Shown here one piece after another: positions 1 through 8,935 of a DNA stretch of 64,000 nucleotides. The notes below the pieces were generated by a model, which did not search any database, was not told the DNA's origin, and worked only from the letters and a program-made list of their open reading frames with translations. The position numbers and the translations under genes are program-made. Positions within the stretch are counted from its first letter, which is position 1. Every line of letters begins with the position of its first letter. Location of the stretch: the NCBI GenBank assembly GCA_900772845.1, contig CAAGSD010000022.1, positions 1-64,000 of the forward strand, given 5' to 3'. Origin of the DNA: Lachnospiraceae bacterium. GTDB taxonomy: Bacteria; Bacillota; Clostridia; Lachnospirales; Lachnospiraceae.

Positions 1-58
1 TCAAGGCAAGAGTTCTTCATCTGTAATGTGCAGATAGCACAAGGGAAGGAAATGTCCT

Positions 59-580
59 ATGAATTATGCAACGATCAAGAAAACAGATGTGGCAAACGGC
101 CCCGGTGTGAGAGTGTCGCTGTTCGTCAGCGGCTGTACCCATCATTGCAAGGGATGCTTTAACAGTGAAGCCTGGGATTTTCATTACGGACAGGCATACA
201 CAGAGGAAACAGAGAAAGAAATTCTGCAGGCACTGGCCCCGGACTATATCCGGGGCTTGAGCTTACTGGGAGGGGAACCAATGGAGCCGCAGAACAGAGG
301 AACTGTACTTTCTCTGGTGAAGAAAGTAAGAGAACTTTATCCGCAGAAGACGATATGGTGCTATACGGGGTATGATTTTGACAAGGATCTACTGAACTGG
401 ATGGAAGCAGGAGATCCGGTAATGAAGGAACTTCTGCCGCTTCTGGATATTATCGTGGACGGAGAGTACAAGGAAGCATACAGAAATCTGAGACTGCCAT
501 TCCGTGGCTCAGAGAATCAGCGGATTTTGGATGTGCCATTGTCTTTAAAGGAAAAATGTGGTAAAATCTTATATACATAA
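59..580 (+). CDS. nrdG: Anaerobic ribonucleoside-triphosphate reductase activating protein
   Basis: A 173-residue radical SAM enzyme. It generates the glycyl radical on the class III ribonucleotide reductase NrdD, the oxygen-independent route to deoxynucleotides. The iron-sulfur motif CTHHCKGC (CX3CX2C, about residues 26-33) and the SAM-binding LLGGEP stretch (about residues 69-74) are visible, and the length is normal for NrdG. A purine-rich ribosome site (AAGGGAAGGA) lies about 10 bases upstream of the ATG. nrdD normally precedes nrdG, but the 58 bases before this gene are too short to assign to any reading frame. The protein implies a strict or facultative anaerobe. Confidence 0.95.
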   Translation: MNYATIKKTDVANGPGVRVSLFVSGCTHHCKGCFNSEAWDFHYGQAYTEETEKEILQALAPDYIRGLSLLGGEPMEPQNRGTVLSLVKKVRELYPQKTIWCYTGYDFDKDLLNWMEAGDPVMKELLPLLDIIVDGEYKEAYRNLRLPFRGSENQRILDVPLSLKEKCGKILYT

Positions 581-650
581 GAGGATTCGGGTCGAAAAAA
601 GGGATATCGGTCCGAAAATAAAAACAAAAGTGTGAGGGAGTAATACAAGT

Positions 651-3065
651 ATGGAGAGCTTTCTGGATATGACATTAGATAGAAATCTCTACATCGGTGT
701 TCCGGTGGGAGCCTTTTTGTGCTCCCTTTTTCTGTTATTCTGCTTTTTCAATACCATTAGGAGCCGGACAGTCCGTAGTCTGAGGGCAGTGCTGGCCTCC
801 TGTCTCGTGTGGACCGGTGGGGTGATCCTCATGCGGCTGCAGGTATTCCCCGGGATCTGGTTCTGGCATAATTTTGCACTGATGGGACTGTTGGTCATTC
901 CGGTGTTCATGTATGCATTTCTGTTCAGTTTTCTGGAAATTACAGAGCATGATGCGTTGATATATATTTACGGAGTGTTGACAGTGGCGCTGGTACTTGG
1001 CAATGCCTGGAGCGGCACTCTTGTGTCGGCACCTGAGGCGGTGATCCGGGCGGATGGAACCTTCGTCTATGTGTATCATGCAACAGTGGGTATATGGGTG
1101 CTGGTGGTATTGGAGGTTTTGGTACTGGTCTATGCTACTTATCTGGCACATTGCAAGATAGGTGGGAACCTGCAGCTGCGGAAGAAACTGCAGCCACTGT
1201 TACTGGGAACCCTGTTTATTCTGGCAGGAAATCTGTTCTGTCAGATTCCCGGCAATGTATTCCCGTTTGATATGCTTGGCTGCGTTGGCATGGCAGTATG
1301 CATGGTCTATATCATGTACAAACAGTACCTGTTTGATTTTTCTTATCGTGTGACGGTAGGCGCAGTATATTTTCTGGCGGTAGTGATGGCATCCCTGCCC
1401 CTGGTAGTTCTGTATCATAATCTGGAAAATGTGTTGGGAACGCTGGAGAGATCCGTAGTGCAGAAACTGATCCTGTATATTGTTCTGCAATGCGCATGGA
1501 CGGTATTTGTAGTAGCGTTTGCCAGAAAACGTCTGGAAAATATTCTGAACCAGAAGCAGAAGCAGATGGTGGAAGGGATGCGGGAGTTTCAGGACAGAGC
1601 AGCATCTATTCTGAATCGCAGGGAATTGTTTGCAACTCTGCATGATATCCTGGATGATGCAATTCCCGGATGGAAATCCAGAATTTTTGAGAAGAATGAA
1701 AACAATGACGGATATCACGAAATGATACGAAGCGGACAGATCCCGCTGGGCAGAGAAGAAGCAGAGAGGATCTGTGGCATTGTAGAACGTGACGAGGTGA
1801 AGGAAACACCATCGGTTGCTTTATTAAAATATGATAATAGGGTCTGCGGCTTTGTATACATGGAACGGCTGCGGGCAAATAAGCTCAATTATCGTGAAGC
1901 AGATTGTGTTCGTCAGATGGCAAATATCGCATCAGGAAGCCTGAAAAATATTGATGCTTATGAAAAGGTATATCAGGTATCCATACATGATGAACTGACA
2001 GGCTTATACAACAGGAGCTATTGTGGAGTGTGTCTGCGGCAGGAGGGCATTCTCGGAGACGAGAGAGGTTTCCTGTACATGGATATGGATAATTTCAAAT
2101 TATACAATGATCTGTATGGAGAGCAGACCGGTGACTGGATCCTGAAATGGTGTGCAGATAGAATACAGGCTAATGTGGAGAACGGAGAGGTCTTCCGTGT
2201 GGGTTCCAATGAGTTCCTGGTCTCCGTCCCGGAGACCGGAAGGGATGCGCTGGTGGCACTGGCAGGAAAGCTGGCACTGGCGGTACAGGAGAATACGGCA
2301 GATAAGCCACAGGTGATGCAGCCCATTACTTTCAGCATCGGAGTGGCGTGGTATCCGGGACTGGCAGCAGATGCACAGGAACTGTTCCGACAGTCCAAGA
2401 GAGCTGCATTCTATGCCAAGAGGAACGGTAAAGACCAAATTCACGTATATGAAGGAAATATCACGGAGGAAAATCAGGACAGGGAGACCGGCTACGAGCA
2501 GGTGGCACCTACGGTATATGCACTGGTGGCGGCAATTGATGCGAAAGACTCATTTACGTTCCAGCATTCTACTAATGTATCCCAGTATGCGGTGCTGCTG
2601 GCACAAAAGCTGGGCGTGTCCAGAGACGATATCCAGACTGTGAAGGTGGCAGGCCTGCTGCATGATATCGGTAAGATCGGGATTCCGGAGAGTATTCTGA
2701 AAAAAGCGGGAAAGCTTACGGATGAAGAATACGAGATCATGAAGAGCCATGTAGAGAAATCCATAGAAATGATCCATTATCTGCCGAATATGAATTATGT
2801 GATCCCGGCAGTAGTCTCTCATCATGAAAGATATGACGGTAAGGGATATCCCAGAGGACTTAAGGGAGAAGAGATCCCGTTCCTGGGCAGGATCCTGGCG
2901 GTGTGCGACAGCTTTGATGCCATGATCTCCAAGAGAGCTTACAAGGAACCATTAAGCGTGGAATATGCCATGGGAGAGCTGGAGAAAAATAAAGGAACCC
3001 AGTTTGATCCGAAAGCAGCGGATGCATTTATTGAACTTATTAAAGAAGGAAAAGTTCCCCTGTAG
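651..3065 (+). CDS. Membrane HD-GYP protein with degenerate GGDEF domain
   Basis: An 804-residue signalling protein. Residues about 10-240 hold several hydrophobic helices resembling a 7TM-type sensor region. A GAF-like stretch (about 310-440), a GGDEF-family domain (about 445-600) and an HD-GYP domain (about 615-800) follow. The HD-GYP signatures LLHDIGKIGIP and HHERYDGKGYP are intact, so cyclic-di-GMP hydrolysis is likely. In the GGDEF domain the signature reads GSNEF (residues 518-522), so cyclase activity is doubtful and it may instead bind GTP or be structural. GAGGGAG sits 10 bases before the ATG. A terminator follows, so the gene is probably monocistronic. Its sensed signal is unknown. 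Confidence 0.9.
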   Translation: MESFLDMTLDRNLYIGVPVGAFLCSLFLLFCFFNTIRSRTVRSLRAVLASCLVWTGGVILMRLQVFPGIWFWHNFALMGLLVIPVFMYAFLFSFLEITEHDALIYIYGVLTVALVLGNAWSGTLVSAPEAVIRADGTFVYVYHATVGIWVLVVLEVLVLVYATYLAHCKIGGNLQLRKKLQPLLLGTLFILAGNLFCQIPGNVFPFDMLGCVGMAVCMVYIMYKQYLFDFSYRVTVGAVYFLAVVMASLPLVVLYHNLENVLGTLERSVVQKLILYIVLQCAWTVFVVAFARKRLENILNQKQKQMVEGMREFQDRAASILNRRELFATLHDILDDAIPGWKSRIFEKNENNDGYHEMIRSGQIPLGREEAERICGIVERDEVKETPSVALLKYDNRVCGFVYMERLRANKLNYREADCVRQMANIASGSLKNIDAYEKVYQVSIHDELTGLYNRSYCGVCLRQEGILGDERGFLYMDMDNFKLYNDLYGEQTGDWILKWCADRIQANVENGEVFRVGSNEFLVSVPETGRDALVALAGKLALAVQENTADKPQVMQPITFSIGVAWYPGLAADAQELFRQSKRAAFYAKRNGKDQIHVYEGNITEENQDRETGYEQVAPTVYALVAAIDAKDSFTFQHSTNVSQYAVLLAQKLGVSRDDIQTVKVAGLLHDIGKIGIPESILKKAGKLTDEEYEIMKSHVEKSIEMIHYLPNMNYVIPAVVSHHERYDGKGYPRGLKGEEIPFLGRILAVCDSFDAMISKRAYKEPLSVEYAMGELEKNKGTQFDPKAADAFIELIKEGKVPL

Positions 3066-3078
3066 GAATTTACAGCAA

Positions 3079-3106
3079 AAAAGAGGCGCCCGAGGGTGCC
3101 TCTTTT
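3079..3106 (+). terminator. Rho-independent terminator after the HD-GYP gene
   Basis: A 12-bp stem (AAAAGAGGCGCC with GGTGCCTCTTTT, one G-T wobble) closes a CGAG loop, and its 3' arm ends in a T run. It lies 14 bases after the stop codon. Confidence 0.85.
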
Positions 3107-3294
3107 CAAAAGGGGAGGATTAAGTATTATCGTATCTTTTGTAAGATCAAAGGAGGGGATCCGATGATAGTAGTAGTCTGTCCCGGATTTATGGGTTTAT
3201 ACATTTTCGATTGATATTTTTTTGTTGTTTTTGAGGACGAGTTGTTATATACTAGGAGCAGGCAGTACGATGGTCTGGATTGCGGATGCCTGTG

Positions 3295-3328
3295 ACGATT
3301 TCGAGGGCCCGAAGGGCGGAGAGACCGT
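3295..3328 (+). repeat. Family 2 third-hairpin element upstream of the SEC-C gene
   Basis: The outer stem ACGATTTC pairs imperfectly with GAGACCGT. A GAGG / GGA internal loop and the inner stem GCCC-GAA-GGGC follow. The layout matches the third hairpin of the leaders before thyA and moaC, but the inner stem sequence differs and still pairs. It ends 43 bases before the next start codon. The rest of 3107-3371 is non-coding: it holds TATTATCG pairing with CGATGATA around 3126-3175 and a T-rich stretch, and no convincing gene was seen. Confidence 0.5.
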
Positions 3329-3371
3329 ATGATCAAATATTTAATTATTATGTAAGGATGGTATTACAATT

Positions 3372-3875
3372 ATGAATTTAATGGAACAGTGGAGATCAGT
3401 AGCATATAATGAGGCAACCGGCAAGGAGAAGCTGGAGCAGCTCTGGGCAGCTTATTTCCAGGAGGAGAAAGAGATCTACGCACAGCTTCTGAAGAATCCC
3501 GATGAAGTAGTAAAGGGTACCGTGAAGGAACTGGCTGACAAGTTCAAAGTATCTCTGATGACCATGACCGGATTCCTGGATGGCATCAACGACAGCCTGG
3601 TAGAGCAGAACCCCATTGATGATCTGGAAGAGGATACTCAGGTAAACTTAGGCTTCGATAAGGCTCTTCTGTACAAGAACATGGTAGCAGCAGAAGCCGA
3701 CTGGCTGTACAATCTGGAAGAGTGGAACGATATCTTTGACGAAGAGACCCGTAAGGAACTCTACAAAGAGCAGAAGTCTTCCACTACCATTGTAAAGGAA
3801 CAGAAGGTTTATCCCAATGATCCCTGTCCCTGCGGAAGCGGCAAGAAGTACAAGAAATGCTGCGGCAGAAAGTAA
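3372..3875 (+). CDS. SEC-C motif protein
   Basis: A 167-residue soluble protein ending in a clear SEC-C zinc motif, [15 protein letters not shown]. The same metal-binding tail occurs in SecA and in YecA-type proteins. The N-terminal 140 residues are acidic and mostly helical and match no domain I can name. There is no signal peptide. A role in protein export or ribosome-associated quality control is only an inference from the tail. The gene stands alone, with a folded element upstream and a terminator downstream. The ATG is placed by the alignable start MNLMEQWR, and the ribosome site is weak (TAAGGATGG). Confidence 0.85.
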   Translation: MNLMEQWRSVAYNEATGKEKLEQLWAAYFQEEKEIYAQLLKNPDEVVKGTVKELADKFKVSLMTMTGFLDGINDSLVEQNPIDDLEEDTQVNLGFDKALLYKNMVAAEADWLYNLEEWNDIFDEETRKELYKEQKSSTTIVKEQKVYPNDPCPCGSGKKYKKCCGRK

Positions 3876-3884
3876 ACTGAACAC

Positions 3885-3924
3885 AAAGGGGGTTTTCCGC
3901 AGATATGCAGAGAGCCCCTTTTTC
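3885..3924 (+). terminator. Terminator after the SEC-C gene
   Basis: AAAGGGG pairs with CCCCTTT around a 23-base loop and runs into a T-rich tail, starting 10 bases after the stop codon. Confidence 0.7.
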
Positions 3925-3968
3925 GTTTTGCTGTGAATGTGATAGGTATAGGAAAGGAAGGGTTACAT

Positions 3969-4565
3969 ATGAAAATGCTGAAGGAATTGAAATGGGAAGC
4001 GATTCTTACAGGCGTCCTGTACATTCTCTTAGGAGTCGTGGCACTGGTGATCCCTGAGACCATGCAGAAGACACTGGGGTATCTGATCGGTATCGTGCTG
4101 ATCCTGGCAGGTGCAGTCTCCATGATCTGTTATCTGCTTCGGGACGCCAGAGATAATTATTACCACAATGAGTTCGTATTCGGACTGGTAGGTATTGTGG
4201 TAGGTGTGGCAGTTCTGTACAAGGTAGAAGTGATCATTTCCCTGATCCCCTTTATTCTGGGAATACTGGTATTGTTCAGCGGATGCAGCAAGCTGCAGGA
4301 TGCCATTGATCTGAAGAGATTAAGCTATGGCAGCTGGGTAGGTATGCTGGTTGTGGCAGCCATTAATATCGTTCTGGGAATTGTTCTGATCTGCAATCCT
4401 TTTAAGGCGGCGGTTCTGTTATTCCGTATTCTGGGAGTGGGACTGATCTTAAGCGGCGCCGGCGATTGCTTTTCCACAATCTATTTTGCGCAGAAGTTCC
4501 GGAGATTTAAGCAGGAGCAGGATGCCCTGGACAGTACGTTTGAAGAGATCAATACTGAAAAATAA
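3969..4565 (+). CDS. DUF308/HdeD-like membrane protein
   Basis: About 198 residues with six predicted hydrophobic helices in pairs. Its motifs (ILLGVVALVIPE, LIGIVLILAG, ILSGAGD) are typical of the HdeD/DUF308 family of small membrane proteins of unknown biochemical role. An earlier in-frame ATG at 3933 lacks a ribosome site. GGAAGGG sits about 8 bases before the ATG at 3969, which is preferred. The CBS-domain gene follows after 39 bases and may be co-transcribed. Family members are linked to acid stress in enterobacteria, but nothing here shows that function. Confidence 0.8.
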   Translation: MKMLKELKWEAILTGVLYILLGVVALVIPETMQKTLGYLIGIVLILAGAVSMICYLLRDARDNYYHNEFVFGLVGIVVGVAVLYKVEVIISLIPFILGILVLFSGCSKLQDAIDLKRLSYGSWVGMLVVAAINIVLGIVLICNPFKAAVLLFRILGVGLILSGAGDCFSTIYFAQKFRRFKQEQDALDSTFEEINTEK

Positions 4566-4604
4566 CAACAGCATACAGGAAGAGAAACTGGCAGGAGGAA
4601 CATT

Positions 4605-5039
4605 GTGAACATTGCATCGTTTTTGTCTCCGAAGGAAGAGGTTACTTTCCTTCGTGACGATATGACCATCAGGCAGGGGCTGGAGAAGATGAAGCGCTAC
4701 GGTTACACGGCAGTACCGGTAATTGATGCCGAGGACCGGTACGTGGGCGTAGTCAGTGAGGGAGATTTTCTGTGGAATATTTTAAGTCATAACAGTGAGT
4801 TGGATACTATCACCATGAAAAGTCTGGAAAAGCTGTCCGTACGGGATATTATCCAGAGTGGCAAGATCCGTCCGGTATGTATTGATACCAATATGGAAGA
4901 ACTGTTGGGACAGGCGCAGATGCAGAACTTTGTACCGGTGATAGATGACAGAAATGTATTTATCGGCATTATCACCCGAAGCGAGATTATCAAATATTTC
5001 ATTAAAAAACAGATTGAAGTGGCAGAAAAGCAAATCTGA
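4605..5039 (+). CDS. CBS-domain pair protein
   Basis: A 144-residue protein made almost entirely of two CBS repeats (residues about 15-60 and 80-135). The repeats show the usual YTAVPVIDAEDRYVGVVSEGD and FVPVIDDRNVFIGIITRSE patterns. Stand-alone CBS pairs usually bind adenosyl nucleotides and act as energy or nucleotide sensors; no partner domain is fused here. Translation starts at a GTG, supported by AGGAGG directly upstream. The gene lies immediately before apt and relA, so a nucleotide-sensing role fits the neighbourhood, but this is inference. Confidence 0.85.
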   Translation: MNIASFLSPKEEVTFLRDDMTIRQGLEKMKRYGYTAVPVIDAEDRYVGVVSEGDFLWNILSHNSELDTITMKSLEKLSVRDIIQSGKIRPVCIDTNMEELLGQAQMQNFVPVIDDRNVFIGIITRSEIIKYFIKKQIEVAEKQI

Positions 5040-5077
5040 TAAAAAGCAGAAAAAAGAGAAGAAAGGTGTGTAAAACA

Positions 5078-5602
5078 ATGAAAAAGTTGGAAGAATATGT
5101 AAAGAGCATTCCCGATTTCCCGGAGAAAGGTATCATTTTCCGTGATGTGACAAGCGTATTGCAGGATGCGGACGGACTGCATCTGGCCATCGACACCATG
5201 CAGGAGAAGATCAGGGATCTGGACTATGATGTGGTAGTAGGTCCTGAGTCCCGTGGATTTATCTTCGGAACACCTATTGCATACAATAATCATAAGCCCT
5301 TTGTACTGATCCGTAAGAAGGGCAAGCTTCCCAGAGAGACCGTATCCACCACTTATGATCTCGAATACGGTTCTGCTACCATCGAGATGCACAAGGACAG
5401 CATCAAGCCCGGTCAGAAGGTTCTGATCGTGGATGATCTGATCGCTACCGGAGGTACCACCGAGGCCATGATCAGGCTGATCGAGTCTCTGGGCGGAGAA
5501 GTAGCCGGTATTGTGGTACTGATCGAACTGGCAGGATTAAAGGGCCGTGAGCGTCTGGACGGATATCGTTTGGAGTCTGCGATCTGTTACGAGGGAAAAT
5601 AA
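5078..5602 (+). CDS. apt: Adenine phosphoribosyltransferase
   Basis: About 174 residues. It converts adenine and PRPP to AMP in purine salvage. The PRPP-binding signature VLIVDDLIATGGTTEA and the family motif GPESRGFIFG are both present, and the length is normal. The ATG at 5078 is chosen because AGAAAGG lies about 11 bases upstream; an in-frame GTG at 5066 falls on that site. apt followed directly by relA is a common arrangement in Bacillota, and the 36-base gap suggests one transcript. Confidence 0.95.
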   Translation: MKKLEEYVKSIPDFPEKGIIFRDVTSVLQDADGLHLAIDTMQEKIRDLDYDVVVGPESRGFIFGTPIAYNNHKPFVLIRKKGKLPRETVSTTYDLEYGSATIEMHKDSIKPGQKVLIVDDLIATGGTTEAMIRLIESLGGEVAGIVVLIELAGLKGRERLDGYRLESAICYEGK

Positions 5603-5638
5603 AAAGGTAACAATATTATATATGGAGTTGTTTCGTCT

Positions 5639-7954
5639 ATGACAGAAGAGAAGAACGAAGTCATCTTCGATGATGACAAGATAAGTAAATCAGAAGAATT
5701 CGTGAATCCTGAGGATTTATATCAGGAGCTTATTCGTTGTGTGCAGAAATATCACCCCAGTGATGATATTTCCATGATCGAGAAAGCCTATAAAGTGGCC
5801 AGCGAGGCACATAAGAATCAGTTCCGTAAGTCCGGAGAACCCTATATCATCCATCCTTTGAATGTAGCTATCATTCTGGCGGATCTGAAGCTGGATAAGG
5901 AGACTATCGTGGCAGGTATCCTGCATGATGTGGTGGAAGATACCGTGATGACAGAGGAGGATCTTAAGAGAGAATTCGGAGATGACGTGGCGCTTCTGGT
6001 AGACGGCGTGACGAAACTGGAGAAGATCCCACTGTCCGGCAGCGGAGAACAGTCGGATGCCAAGCTGGAGATGCAGGCGGAGAACCTGCGTAAGATGTTC
6101 CTTGCCATGGCGAAGGATATCCGTGTCATTATGATCAAGCTGGCGGACCGTCTGCATAATATGCGTACCTTAAAATACAAGACGCCGGAGAGTCAGCAGA
6201 GGATCGCCAAGGAGACACTGGAAATTTATTGCCCTATTGCCCAGCGGCTTGGTATCAGCAAGCTGAAGATCGAACTGGACGATCTGTCTTTAAAATATCT
6301 GGAGCCGGATATTTACTATGATCTGGTGGATAAGATCGCAGTACGTAAGAGCGTCCGTGAGAAATACATCCAGGGCATCGTGGATGAGGTCAGCGAACAT
6401 ATTAAAAATGCGGGGATCGATGCAAAAGTCGATGGCCGGGTAAAGCACTTTTTCAGTATTTACAAAAAGATGAAGAACCAGCATAAGACGCTGGATCAGA
6501 TCTATGATCTCTTCGCTGTGCGTATTATTGTGGAGACGGTGAAGGACTGCTATGCGGCACTGGGAGTGATCCATGAGATGTATAAGCCCATTCCGGGGCG
6601 TTTCAAGGACTACATCGCCATGCCAAAGGCCAATATGTACCAGTCGCTGCACACCACGTTGATCGGCAGTAACGGACAGCCTTTCGAGATCCAGATTCGT
6701 ACCTTCGAGATGCACCGCGTGGCGGAATACGGTATTGCCGCCCACTGGAAATATAAGGAGGCTTCCGACGGCAGGAAGCCGGAGGTACAGGAAGAAGAGA
6801 AGCTGGTATGGCTGCGCCAGATCCTGGAGTGGCAGCGGGACATGTCGGATAACAAGGAATTCATGAACCTGCTGAAGAACGATCTGGATCTGTTCTCCGA
6901 CAGCGTATACTGCTTTACGCCTACCGGTGAGGTCAAGAACCTTCCGGCAGGATCTACCCCGATTGATTTCGCCTACAGTATTCATTCTGCAGTGGGTAAC
7001 AAGATGGTAGGAGCCAGAGTCAACGGCAAGCTTGTCACTATTGATTACAAGATCAATAACGGAGACCGGATCGAGATCATCACCTCCCAGAACTCCAAGG
7101 GTCCCAGCCGGGACTGGTTGAATGTGGTGAAGAGTACCCAGGCCAAGAACAAGATCAATCAGTGGTTCAAGAATGAATTAAAGGAAGATAATATTTTAAA
7201 GGGCAAGGAACTGCTTTCCAATTATTGTAAAGCCAGAGGTGTTAACCTTGCCAACCTGCAAAAGCAGGAATATATGGATGCCATTATGCGGAAGTACGGA
7301 TTCCGGGACTGGGATTCCGTATTGGCAGCCATGGGACACGGTGCGCTGAAAGAGGGTCAGATCGTTAACAAGATGCAGGAGCTGTACGACCGTGATCATA
7401 AGAAAGAGATGACCAATGAGGAAGTCCTGGCAAGCATTGCGGAGAACAATGCGGCGAATGCACAGGGCGGTGGGAATAAACCCGTCCTCATGAAGTCGAA
7501 GAGCGGTATTGTGGTAAAGGGTATCGCAGATCTGTCTGTACGTTTTTCAAAGTGCTGTTCCCCTGTGCCGGGAGATGAGATCGTGGGCTATGTGACCCGT
7601 GGAAGAGGTATTTCCATCCATCGTACCGATTGTATCAACATCATTAATCTGCCGGAGTTGGAGCGGGCCAGATTGATCGATGCGGAATGGCAGCCGGAGG
7701 AAGCACATGCGGAGAAATATCTCGCAGAGATCAAAATCTATGCCAACAACCGTAATGGTCTGTTGGCGGATATTTCCAAAGCTCTGACGGAGAAAAATAT
7801 CGATATTATGTCCATGAATACCAGAACCAGCAGACAGGGGCTGGCAACGTTGCAGACGACCTTTGAGATCAGCAGCAGAGAGGAACTGAACCGTATCATT
7901 GATAAGATCAGGGGCATCGACAGCGTGATCGATATTGAGAGAACCACGGGTTAA
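5639..7954 (+). CDS. relA: Bifunctional (p)ppGpp synthetase/hydrolase
   Basis: A 771-residue Rel enzyme of the stringent response. The order is an HD hydrolase domain (about 45-200, ILHDVVEDT), a synthetase domain (about 240-390) with GRFKDYIAMPK and YQSLHTT, a TGS domain (about 410-475), a helical/zinc-finger region (SKCCSPVPGDEIVGY) and a C-terminal ACT domain (about 695-770). The RFKD motif and intact HD residues match bifunctional Rel enzymes rather than RelA-only ones. It makes ppGpp on stalled ribosomes and degrades it when nutrients return. It probably shares a transcript with apt. Confidence 0.97.
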   Translation: MTEEKNEVIFDDDKISKSEEFVNPEDLYQELIRCVQKYHPSDDISMIEKAYKVASEAHKNQFRKSGEPYIIHPLNVAIILADLKLDKETIVAGILHDVVEDTVMTEEDLKREFGDDVALLVDGVTKLEKIPLSGSGEQSDAKLEMQAENLRKMFLAMAKDIRVIMIKLADRLHNMRTLKYKTPESQQRIAKETLEIYCPIAQRLGISKLKIELDDLSLKYLEPDIYYDLVDKIAVRKSVREKYIQGIVDEVSEHIKNAGIDAKVDGRVKHFFSIYKKMKNQHKTLDQIYDLFAVRIIVETVKDCYAALGVIHEMYKPIPGRFKDYIAMPKANMYQSLHTTLIGSNGQPFEIQIRTFEMHRVAEYGIAAHWKYKEASDGRKPEVQEEEKLVWLRQILEWQRDMSDNKEFMNLLKNDLDLFSDSVYCFTPTGEVKNLPAGSTPIDFAYSIHSAVGNKMVGARVNGKLVTIDYKINNGDRIEIITSQNSKGPSRDWLNVVKSTQAKNKINQWFKNELKEDNILKGKELLSNYCKARGVNLANLQKQEYMDAIMRKYGFRDWDSVLAAMGHGALKEGQIVNKMQELYDRDHKKEMTNEEVLASIAENNAANAQGGGNKPVLMKSKSGIVVKGIADLSVRFSKCCSPVPGDEIVGYVTRGRGISIHRTDCINIINLPELERARLIDAEWQPEEAHAEKYLAEIKIYANNRNGLLADISKALTEKNIDIMSMNTRTSRQGLATLQTTFEISSREELNRIIDKIRGIDSVIDIERTTG

Positions 7955-7958
7955 TATG

Positions 7959-8052
7959 GCTTTGTGCCGCAGGCGTCACAAAGCAGCCCTTATCGCAGAA
8001 TCAAATTTGAAATTTGATCCGCAATTCCTCCGACGGAAGGAATCGCCTGCGG
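7959..8052 (+). other. Structured intergenic region with competing hairpins
   Basis: Just after the relA stop, GCTTTGTG (7959-7966) can pair with CACAAAGC (7977-7984). The loop between them, CCGCAGGCG (7967-7975), can instead pair perfectly with CGCCTGCGG (8044-8052). Between these lie ATCAAATT-TGA-AATTTGAT and ATTCCT pairing with AGGAAT. The two outer pairings cannot both form. The structure ends next to the start of the following gene. It could be a mobile palindromic unit or a regulatory leader. Confidence 0.45.
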
Positions 8053-8065
8053 AATGGAGATTATT

Positions 8066-8728
8066 ATGAGCAATATCCGTATCGGACATATGACACTGGG
8101 GATTTATCAGACCAACTGTTACTTTGTGTACAGAGAAGACAGTGATCAGGTGCTGGTATTCGATCCGGCAGACCACGGAGAGAAAATAGAGGAGGCACTT
8201 AGGCAGCACGGACTGCATACGGCGGCAATCTTTCTGACCCACGGCCATTTCGATCATATCAGCGGCTGTGAGGAATTGAAGGCGGCAGCGGATGCCTATG
8301 CCGGGGAGCATGGAGAGAACCCCGTGAAAATTTATGCCGGGGAGGCGGAGAAAAAAATTCTTCTGGATACGAAAAACAATCTGTCGAAAGCGATGGGGAG
8401 TCCGATCACTGTGATCGCAGATGTGTATCTGAAGGACGGCGAGGAACTGGAGCTGGACGGCATCCGGATCAAAGTTCTGGCAACACCCGGACATACCGCA
8501 GGCGGTATCAGTTATTATTTCCCGGAGGGAGGCTTTCTGATCTGCGGAGATACCCTGTTCCAGGAATCTGTGGGAAGAACGGATTTCCCTACCGGAAGTA
8601 TGAGTACGCTGGTGCATTCTGTGAAGGAGAAGCTGTTCACGCTGCCGGAAGAGACGGTAGTCTATCCGGGACACGGCGACAGTACCACCATCGGTCATGA
8701 GAAGAAGTATAATCCGTTCTGCGTATAA
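8066..8728 (+). CDS. MBL-fold metallo-hydrolase (glyoxalase II-like)
   Basis: About 220 residues of metallo-beta-lactamase fold with the zinc motif THGHFDH near residue 65, then a TPGHTAGG histidine block and CGDTLF. The size and motif set match the YcbL/GloB-like hydrolases that sit beside relA and hemZ in many Clostridia. The substrate is probably a thioester, but this is family-level inference. An in-frame ATG at 8054 is possible; 8066 is preferred because GGAGA lies five bases before it, in a leader (TGCGGAATGGAGATTA) that closely matches the one before the gene at 61290. Confidence 0.88.
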   Translation: MSNIRIGHMTLGIYQTNCYFVYREDSDQVLVFDPADHGEKIEEALRQHGLHTAAIFLTHGHFDHISGCEELKAAADAYAGEHGENPVKIYAGEAEKKILLDTKNNLSKAMGSPITVIADVYLKDGEELELDGIRIKVLATPGHTAGGISYYFPEGGFLICGDTLFQESVGRTDFPTGSMSTLVHSVKEKLFTLPEETVVYPGHGDSTTIGHEKKYNPFCV

Positions 8729-8732
8729 CCTT

Positions 8733-8835
8733 CGGAGCCATGCATATATCGTCAGATATTCGTTGAATGCCGGCAGGTTATTCCGGGAAGCTGCGTAGCA
8801 GCGGTTTTGTGAATGGGGTTCTGAATAATTATAAT
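8733..8835 (-). repeat. Diverged family 1 palindromic repeat, reverse orientation
   Basis: Read on the minus strand, this stretch begins AATTATTCAGAACCCCATTC and continues with TCACAAAACCGC. It ends with TGCATGGCTCC, the same order of landmarks as the full copies at 42817 and 49604. The internal arms are decayed. It fills the gap between the metallo-hydrolase gene and hemZ. Confidence 0.45.
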
Positions 8836-8935
8836 TATAATATAGAAATCCATCAGGCACAGACAAAGGTTTCTGTGCCTGAATTGTGCCTGCGTTTTTG
8901 CGGATGCGGGTGAAAGGAAAGGTACAGGTAGTAAC

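Noticed and set aside
3127..3336. Small minus-strand frame of 69 codons upstream of the SEC-C gene
   Set aside because: It has no ribosome site, its composition is low-complexity, and it overlaps the folded element.
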